Below are positions 58,831 through 64,000 of a stretch of 64,000 bases of DNA, one piece after another; the first letter of the stretch is position 1; each line of letters begins with the position of its first letter. Under the pieces are notes generated by a model. That model ran no database searches. It saw nothing but the letters and a program-made list of their open reading frames with translations, and was not told the origin of the DNA. The stretch is from Steroidobacter sp. GTDB taxonomy: Bacteria > Pseudomonadota > Gammaproteobacteria > Steroidobacterales > Steroidobacteraceae. Position numbers and translations under genes: made by a program. The stretch covers positions 35,562 to 99,561 of the forward strand of contig JAICPY010000002.1 in assembly GCA_025929585.1 (NCBI GenBank), read 5' to 3'.

Positions 58831-59760
58831 ATGTTAAAAACACTACCCATGCCCTCAGCCGGACAACAATTCGGACGCATCGCCCTGATCGGAAACGATC
58901 GAGATCCGCGCGTGGGCGAATCGGTGCGGATTCTAGCCGCGCATTTGAAAAGCCGCGGGTGCTTGGTGCTAGTCGATGAGGCGAGCTCATTGGAGTTTGG
59001 GGTCGAGGCGCAAAGGGTGCCGGAGGCTTCACTCCCTTCACAAGTTGACATGATCGTCGCCGTGGGCGGAGATGGAACGATGCTTCATGCCGCCAGGCTG
59101 GCGTCACCTCATGGTGTGCCAGTGCTCGGAGTGAACCGGGGCAGGCTCGGATTTCTCGCGGACATCGGCCCTACTGAGTTACCTCAGCGGTTGGATGAGA
59201 TCCTGGAGGGACACTACGTACGGGATCATCGAGCGATGCTGCAAGCGAAAGTGACCAGTCCAGGTCATCCAGATCGAACCTGTCACGCGCTCAACGACGT
59301 CGTCCTACTGAAGTGGCGCACCGGCCGCATGCTCGATTTCGAAACCTGGATCGATGGGCGATACGTGAACACACACGGCGGTGACGGGTTGGTCGTCGCG
59401 ACGGCGACAGGCTCCACAGCCTATGCGCTGTCTTGCGGAGGTCCGATTCTCTATCCCGAGCTCGATGCCTTGGTGTTGGCACCGATCTGTCCTCACACAC
59501 TTTCGGATCGTCCTATCGTCGTGCGAAGCACTTCGACGATCGAAATTCGCCTGCTCGAGAGGCCCGACACCCAAGCACAAGTCACTTGCGATGGCGTTAC
59601 CATCGGTGATCTCGCCCCCGGCGATAAGCTCATCGTCATGCCTGCCGACACCCACGTCACCTTGCTTCATCCGCGCGATCACGACTACTACCGCATCCTC
59701 CGATCGAAGCTTCGTTGGGGCCGAGGTGATCGAGTCATGGGCACGCAATCTACGGAATGA
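58831..59760 (+). CDS. nadK: NAD kinase
   Basis: Phosphorylates NAD to NADP. The motif GGDGTML (VAVGGDGTMLHAA) is the kinase signature; NDVVLLKWRTGRM and NTHGGDGLVVATATGSTAY complete the site. The frame opens earlier, but the -10 box at 58799-58804 shows that translation starts later. ATG 58831 (309 residues) and ATG 58849 are both possible, and neither has a good ribosome site. It is four bases ahead of recN. Confidence 0.95.
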   Translation: MLKTLPMPSAGQQFGRIALIGNDRDPRVGESVRILAAHLKSRGCLVLVDEASSLEFGVEAQRVPEASLPSQVDMIVAVGGDGTMLHAARLASPHGVPVLGVNRGRLGFLADIGPTELPQRLDEILEGHYVRDHRAMLQAKVTSPGHPDRTCHALNDVVLLKWRTGRMLDFETWIDGRYVNTHGGDGLVVATATGSTAYALSCGGPILYPELDALVLAPICPHTLSDRPIVVRSTSTIEIRLLERPDTQAQVTCDGVTIGDLAPGDKLIVMPADTHVTLLHPRDHDYYRILRSKLRWGRGDRVMGTQSTE

Positions 59761-59764
59761 ACAC

Positions 59765-61453
59765 GTGCTCACGCATATCCAAATTCGCGACTTCGCCATC
59801 ATCGACGCAGTCGAGCTCGAGCTAGATGCCGGATTGACGGTACTGACGGGCGAAACCGGTGCGGGCAAATCCATATTGGTGGACGCATTACTGCTGGCGG
59901 CGGGCGGACGCGCCGGCGCAGAAGTCGTACGTCATGGGGCGGAGCGAGCCGAGGTTTCCGCGACGTTCGCGATCGAGGGGAATCGATCTGCGCTGGAATG
60001 GCTGGGCGAGCAATCGCTGGAGCACGACGGTGAATGTGTCCTGCGGCGCGTCATCGCGACGGATGGGCGTAGCCGTGCCTACATCAACGGGCAAGCGATG
60101 CCTATTCAAGCGTTGCGCCAACTCGGTGAGGCACTTTTAGATGTGCATGGGCAGATGGAATACCAATCGCTGGTTCGCCAAGCAACACAGCGCGCTCTGC
60201 TTGATCGCAGCGGCGATTATCCCGAGCTTCTGGAACTGGTTAGAGACAGCTGGCGAACGCTCGCCGCGCTGCGAGATGAGTTCGCACGCGCATCTGCGGC
60301 AGTCAACGACCGTGACGCGCGGTTGGACATGCTGCGCTACCACTTGAATGAACTGAACGCATTGGAAGCCAAGGCTGGCGAGGTGGAGGCCTTGCTCGCC
60401 GAGCGGCAACGACTCGCGCAGCGGGGCCGGCTCGGTTCCGGAGCGCGCGAAATCGTCCAACTGCTTAGAGAATCCGAAGATGCGAGCGCCGAGCACGCCA
60501 TTGCCCGCGCGCTCACCATTGCTCGTTCTTTGGTCGATTTCGACAGCAAGTACACCGACATTGCCCGTGTGATCGAAGAGAGCCTGGTTGCACTGCGCGA
60601 GGGCGTAGAGGCCGTCGAACGCTATGAGTCCAGCTTGGATGCAGATCCGGCTCGGCAAGAGTGGGTTGAACAACGCTTGGCGGCGATCGAATCGATCGCG
60701 CGTAAACATCGCATCGAACCTGCCGCGCTTCCACAGCTTCAGCAGGAACTCACCGGCGAATTCGAAGCTCTCGAGAGACTGGAAGCCTCGATCGCACAGG
60801 CGCAGAAATCACTCGAAACAGCAGAAAAGCATTTCACGGAAGCTTGCAAAAAGCTCTCGGCGGCTCGGTTAGCCGCCGCCCGGAAACTCTCCGAGCGGAT
60901 CTCCTCGCTCATGCAAGCCTTAGGCATGCCCGGAGGCATATTCGAAATCGCAGTGCGCCCAGCACAGACACCCGCCGCTCAGGGGGCGGATGAAATCGAG
61001 TTTTTGGTCAGTGCAAATCCCGGGCAACCGCCCAGATCGCTCGCTAAGGTCGCCTCCGGCGGCGAGCTGTCGCGCATCAGCTTGGCTGTGCAGGTTGCAG
61101 CGGTTCAGGAAGAAACCATTCCGTGTCTAGTCTTCGATGAGGTCGATGCGGGAGTCGGAGGCGGCGTAGCGGAAATTGTCGGCCGACAACTCAGAACGCT
61201 GGGCGAACGCGCGCAGGTCCTTTGTGTCACGCACTTACCTCAGGTCGCAAGCCAAGCACATGCGCATGTGCGTGTTGCGAAACTTGCGGATCGCAAGACG
61301 ACTCGCACCTCGCTTCATACGCTCACCGCGAGTGAGCGTGTCGAAGAGATCGCCAGAATGTTGGGCGGGATCGACGTGACGGCGAAGGCTCGAGAGCACG
61401 CGGCGGAAATGTTGCGCGTCGGCTCAAGTAAGAAGAAAGTCGCGCGCCGATAG
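59765..61453 (+). CDS. recN: DNA repair protein RecN
   Basis: SMC-like ATPase that gathers broken DNA ends during recombinational repair. Walker A TGETGAGKS is at residues 28-36. The coiled coil (about 170-350) is followed by the ABC signature ASGGELSRIS and Walker B VFDEVDAGVGG. The GTG at 59765 with GGAA upstream gives 562 residues, the usual length; the frame extends far upstream through nadK, which is not coding in that frame. I see no LexA box nearby. It converges on fur 13 bases further. Confidence 0.96.
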   Translation: MLTHIQIRDFAIIDAVELELDAGLTVLTGETGAGKSILVDALLLAAGGRAGAEVVRHGAERAEVSATFAIEGNRSALEWLGEQSLEHDGECVLRRVIATDGRSRAYINGQAMPIQALRQLGEALLDVHGQMEYQSLVRQATQRALLDRSGDYPELLELVRDSWRTLAALRDEFARASAAVNDRDARLDMLRYHLNELNALEAKAGEVEALLAERQRLAQRGRLGSGAREIVQLLRESEDASAEHAIARALTIARSLVDFDSKYTDIARVIEESLVALREGVEAVERYESSLDADPARQEWVEQRLAAIESIARKHRIEPAALPQLQQELTGEFEALERLEASIAQAQKSLETAEKHFTEACKKLSAARLAAARKLSERISSLMQALGMPGGIFEIAVRPAQTPAAQGADEIEFLVSANPGQPPRSLAKVASGGELSRISLAVQVAAVQEETIPCLVFDEVDAGVGGGVAEIVGRQLRTLGERAQVLCVTHLPQVASQAHAHVRVAKLADRKTTRTSLHTLTASERVEEIARMLGGIDVTAKAREHAAEMLRVGSSKKKVARR

Positions 61454-61465
61454 CGCGAACGCCGC

Positions 61466-61918
61466 TTAAACTCTGCGCCGCACTTGTTGCTCGCGCCAGG
61501 GACAATTCTGGCGTTTGCAGCGTCCGTACAAGATCATGGAATGATCCTTGATCTCATACTGCATTTTGCTCGCTACAGCGCGTTGCCGCTCCTCGATTCC
61601 CGCGTCCATGAATTCTTCCACTCTGCCGCAATCGAGGCACACGATGTGGTCATGGTGCTCGCCTTCGTTGAGCTCGAAGACCGCAGTGGTGCCTTCGAAA
61701 TGATGACGGCTCACCAGCCCTGCCGCCTCGAACTGAGTTAGAACTCTGTAGACGGTGGCGAGTCCAATGTCCTCGTGCGATTCCAAAAGGTGCTTGTAGA
61801 TGTCTTCCGCACTCATGTGCCGCGGCGTCGCGGTGCCCAGGATTTCCAGGATTTTCAGGCGCGGCAACGTGACCTTGAGGCCCGCTTTGCGAAGATCGTC
61901 AGTTTCGACTGGTTTCAT
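61466..61918 (-). CDS. fur: Ferric uptake regulator Fur
   Basis: Fe(II)-dependent repressor of iron-uptake genes. ATG at 61918 gives 150 residues (MKPVETDDLRKAGLK). Metal ligands visible: HHDH at 88-91 and four Cys at 94, 97, 134, 139 for the structural zinc. The winged helix fills about 1-85. A weak promoter candidate (GTCAAC, 16 bases, GATAAT) lies about 60-95 bases upstream. The fur/bamE divergent pair is typical of gammaproteobacteria. Confidence 0.97.
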   Translation of the reverse strand: MKPVETDDLRKAGLKVTLPRLKILEILGTATPRHMSAEDIYKHLLESHEDIGLATVYRVLTQFEAAGLVSRHHFEGTTAVFELNEGEHHDHIVCLDCGRVEEFMDAGIEERQRAVASKMQYEIKDHSMILYGRCKRQNCPWREQQVRRRV

Positions 61919-62061
61919 GCTCGGGCCCACCCCACGTGCGGGGCGCTGCGGCGCCACCGGCTTTTGAGTATCATGCCCCGCCATTATCACGCAGGGCGGC
62001 GGACGTTGACCACCCTTCCCTACCGCGAAGTCCTAGAACCGAACCTACATCTGTGGAAACG

Positions 62062-62463
62062 ATGACGACGACTTACCGCTTTCCGTGCTCCTTGCGAGCT
62101 CTGGCCTTTGCACTCGCGCTCACTGTGGGCTTAAGCGGCTGCGTGCACCGCATCGGCATTCAACAAGGCAATTTTCTCGATAGAGAGGACCTCGATCGCG
62201 TGACCGTCGGCATGACTCGAGTGCAAGTGCGCGCACTGCTGGGCACGCCCATGATCGCGGATCCATTCCATCAAGAGCGTTGGGATTACGTGTTGTATGT
62301 GAAGATGGGTCGTTGGAAGCAAGGCTCGCAGCGAAACTTCACCGTCTATTTCGACGAGCAGGACAAGGTTGCTCGCATCGAGCGGCCGGGGAAGGACACT
62401 CTGGAATCAGATCCTACGCAGGCAGACGAGCTGATTCCCGAACAGACGGCGGAGGCGGATTAG
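62062..62463 (+). CDS. bamE: Outer-membrane assembly lipoprotein BamE
   Basis: Small lipoprotein (SmpA/OmlA) of the BAM complex that inserts outer-membrane proteins. Signal peptide with lipobox LSGC and acylated Cys27; then GNFLDREDLDRVTVGMTRVQVRALLGTPM, the BamE core (about 35-65), and a short acidic tail. ATG at 62062 gives 133 residues; the upstream open frame has no signal and overlaps the fur start. Confidence 0.94.
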   Translation: MTTTYRFPCSLRALAFALALTVGLSGCVHRIGIQQGNFLDREDLDRVTVGMTRVQVRALLGTPMIADPFHQERWDYVLYVKMGRWKQGSQRNFTVYFDEQDKVARIERPGKDTLESDPTQADELIPEQTAEAD

Positions 62464-62475
62464 CTCCACCGTTGC

Positions 62476-62775
62476 TTAACGGTTCTTAGTTCTTGTTGAA
62501 GCCGCTGCCTTACGTCGCGCTTCCTTTGGATCCATCAACAAAGGCCTCAGAATTTCCACTCGATCGCCTTCATTGACGATCCGAGTACCCTCCACAACTT
62601 GACCAAAGATCGCACAGCTCGGCGCGGTGCCGATCTCAGGAAATTTCTCTTTCAAACCCGAAGCGGCGATCACATCGTGCACGCTGGAGCCTCTGGGAAC
62701 CACGATGCTCAGTACTGCTTGTTGATGCGGCAACGCATACACAATACCGATCCGAATCTGTTCACTCTCGCCCAT
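62476..62775 (-). CDS. rnfH: RnfH family ubiquitin-like protein
   Basis: Beta-grasp protein of unclear function (UPF0125, YfjF). The 99 residues contain RIGIVYALPHQQAVLSIVVP and DRVEILRPLLMDPKEARRKRA-like end (key residues RPLLMDPKEARR). ATG at 62775 overlaps the ratA end by 14 bases. The ratA-rnfH pair opposite smpB is conserved in gammaproteobacteria. Confidence 0.9.
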   Translation of the reverse strand: MGESEQIRIGIVYALPHQQAVLSIVVPRGSSVHDVIAASGLKEKFPEIGTAPSCAIFGQVVEGTRIVNEGDRVEILRPLLMDPKEARRKAAASTRTKNR

Positions 62776-63199
62776 AGACCTCTCTCGCGCGAGCGACGAA
62801 CGAGTCGACCAACTCGCTGCAGCTTTTCTCGAAAGTTCTCGACAGCAGCAGGGAAAGCATCGGGTTGGAAAATTCAAAACGCATCCGAAGGCCGACTTTC
62901 GAGCCGCGCCCCGCGACATCTTCGAAGGTCCATAATCCCGATAGTGTCTTGAACGGCCCTTCCACCAAGCTCATGTCGATCTCCTTCGACTCACGCATCG
63001 AATTGCGCGTCGTGAACGTCTCACGCACGCCACCTCGATGCATACTGAGCCGACCGACTACGTAGTCGTCTGTGCGTTCGAGTACCTTCGAGTCCGAGAC
63101 CCAGGGCACGAACTCTTTATAGCGCTCCACGTCCGCCACCAGAGCAAACATTTGGGCGGGCGTGTAGGGAACCAAAGCGCTTTTTACGACTTCGCGCAT
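62762..63199 (-). CDS. ratA: RatA-like START-domain protein
   Basis: Member of the RatA/YfjG family (also related to the coenzyme Q-binding protein COQ10); in E. coli it is reported to block 70S association. The START fold has VPYTPAQMFALVADVERYKEFVPW and a helix at the end. ATG at 63199 gives 145 residues; the longer frame to 63259 lacks family similarity. Whether it acts as a toxin or in quinone handling is not decidable here. Confidence 0.9.
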   Translation of the reverse strand: MREVVKSALVPYTPAQMFALVADVERYKEFVPWVSDSKVLERTDDYVVGRLSMHRGGVRETFTTRNSMRESKEIDMSLVEGPFKTLSGLWTFEDVAGRGSKVGLRMRFEFSNPMLSLLLSRTFEKSCSELVDSFVARAREVYGRE

Positions 63200-63263
63200 A
63201 ACCTTTAGACCGATTTCAGCGATGCGCCAGTCTACGGAACCGGCACTGTCTCTCGCCACCCGT

Positions 63264-63269
63264 TACAAT
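63264..63269 (+). promoter_or_regulatory. Probable smpB -10 box
   Basis: TACAAT ends 11 bases before the smpB ATG, so transcription would begin about 5 bases before it. No ribosome-binding sequence precedes the ATG. A weak -35 lies near 63241. Confidence 0.4.
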
Positions 63270-63280
63270 TCGACCCCTCT

Positions 63281-63760
63281 ATGAGCAAGAAGAAATCCCC
63301 AAACCAAGGCGCGACGATCGCAGAGAATCGCAAGGCGCGGCATGATTACTTTGTCGAGGAAACCTACGAGGCCGGTCTGGCGCTGCAAGGTTGGGAAGTC
63401 AAAAGCCTCCGCGATGGAAGAGCTCAACTCAAAGAGGCGTATGTCTTCCTCAAAGATGGCGAGGCTTATCTATTTGGAGCACACATCTCCGCCTTGCCAA
63501 CCGCATCGACACATATCGTCCCAGACCCAATTCGAACCCGAAAGCTCTTGCTCAATCGCTCCGAGCTCAATGGGTTGACTGGCGCGGTCGACCGAAAAGG
63601 CTACACGCTGGTTCCATTGGAGCTCTACTGGAAGGCAGGAAGAGCCAAGCTTCGTGTCGGGCTTGCAAAGGGCAAGAAAGAGCATGACAAGCGGGCGTCT
63701 TCGAAGGACAAGGACTGGCAGCGAGAGAAGTCGCGGCTCATGAAACATAGCGCAAGGTGA
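63281..63760 (+). CDS. smpB: SsrA-binding protein SmpB
   Basis: Binds the tRNA-like domain of tmRNA and brings it to stalled ribosomes. The OB-fold core has [20 protein letters not shown] and [12 protein letters not shown] (about residues 15-50), and the basic C-terminal tail ([25 protein letters not shown]) inserts in the empty mRNA channel. The 159 residues match E. coli (160). It lies just upstream of ssrA, its partner RNA. Confidence 0.98.
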   Translation: MSKKKSPNQGATIAENRKARHDYFVEETYEAGLALQGWEVKSLRDGRAQLKEAYVFLKDGEAYLFGAHISALPTASTHIVPDPIRTRKLLLNRSELNGLTGAVDRKGYTLVPLELYWKAGRAKLRVGLAKGKKEHDKRASSKDKDWQREKSRLMKHSAR

Positions 63761-63769
63761 CTTTGCCCC

Positions 63770-63797
63770 TTGTGATTCCCGCGCTTGCCCCTACACT
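63770..63797 (+). promoter_or_regulatory. Promoter of ssrA
   Basis: TTGTGA (63770-63775), 16 bases, TACACT (63792-63797), with the tmRNA 5' end at about 63810. The promoter lies just after the smpB stop, so ssrA need not depend on smpB transcription. Confidence 0.6.
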
Positions 63798-63809
63798 AGT
63801 CTTTGCTCT

Positions 63810-64000
63810 GGGGGCGACCGGCTTCGACGTGGGTTGCGAAACTTCAGGTGCATGCCGAGGTGTAAGTGCCTCGTAAAACTTCTTACAAACTTATAGTTGC
63901 AAACGACGACAACTACGCTCTGGCGGCTTAATCCCGCCTAACCCTCGCCTGATATGTGCTTGTGCATTCAGAATCGAGGGACGCGCTCACAAGCTCGCGA
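63810..64000 (+). ncRNA. ssrA: tmRNA (5' part; gene continues beyond the window)
   Basis: Transfer-messenger RNA for ribosome rescue. The 5' tRNA-like end GGGGGCGACCGGCTTCGACG is clear. The tag reading frame starts at GCA (63899) and encodes ANDDNYALAA followed by TAA (63929-63931). It differs from the E. coli tag (ANDENYALAA) at one residue. The pseudoknots and the 3' acceptor end lie beyond base 64000. Confidence 0.97.

Noticed and set aside
59381..59764. Longer recN frame
   Set aside because: The extra 128 codons lie inside nadK in another frame; RecN proteins begin at the HIQIRDF block just after the GTG at 59765.

Overview
The window reads as a core-chromosome segment of a gammaproteobacterium near the Xanthomonadales/Nevskiales/Steroidobacterales branch. 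The evidence is gene order: secG-tRNA-Leu-nuoA..N-tRNA-fMet-rimP-nusA-infB-rbfA-truB-rpsO-pnp on one side and hrcA-grpE-dnaK-dnaJ-dapB-carA-carB-greA with yhbY/rlmE-ftsH-folP-glmM-tpiA-secG on the other. A DksA with a long Lys/Ala/Pro tail and a 14-gene nuo operon fit the same lineage; the exact genus cannot be read from the sequence. I see no insertion sequence, prophage, CRISPR array or transferred island, and nearly all genes are recognisable housekeeping genes.

Layout. Bases 1-4072 (minus strand): chromosome condensation (scpB, cut by the window edge, and scpA), trpS and yciO. Bases 4124-5904 (plus): yciB, bolA and a parvulin lipoprotein. Bases 6002-12622 (minus): ligA, zipA and smc, so SMC and its ScpAB partners lie about 8 kb apart. 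Bases 12947-15361 (plus): dksA, gluQ, phaR. Bases 15416-24387 (minus): the transcription/translation operon rimP-nusA-infB-rbfA-truB-rpsO-pnp, headed by an initiator tRNA. Bases 24862-39785 (minus): complete complex I operon nuoABCDEFGHIJKLMN, then tRNA-Leu(GAG). Bases 40260-45836 (minus): secG, tpiA, glmM, folP, ftsH. Bases 46039-54759 (minus, except yhbY): rlmE, a DUF4149 membrane protein, greA, carB, carA, dapB, dnaJ. Bases 54914-58667 (minus): dnaK, grpE, hrcA. Bases 58831-64000: nadK and recN, fur against bamE, rnfH-ratA against smpB, and the first part of the tmRNA gene ssrA.

The genes fall into a few machines: condensin and cell division (scpA, scpB, smc, zipA, ftsH), RNA polymerase control and translation (dksA, greA, nusA, infB and neighbours), trans-translation rescue (smpB plus ssrA), heat shock (hrcA-grpE-dnaK-dnaJ and ftsH, with sigma-32-like promoters visible before dnaK and ftsH), and respiration (nuo).

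The most unusual feature is not a gene. At eleven intergenic sites there are arms of 3-5 tandem units, each unit 7 bp long (9 bp at one site). Usually the left arm is the imperfect reverse complement of the right arm, so the site can fold into a long stem. The unit differs from site to site (about AGTCYGY, GGCGATA, AGCGGTT, GGTTGAC, GTGACGG, or the 9-mer GGAGGTGAT), while the two arms of a site match each other. Several loops hold a second perfect hairpin, and two sites supply the stop codon of the neighbouring gene. I know of no named family with this design in this group, and it is my main candidate for something undescribed.
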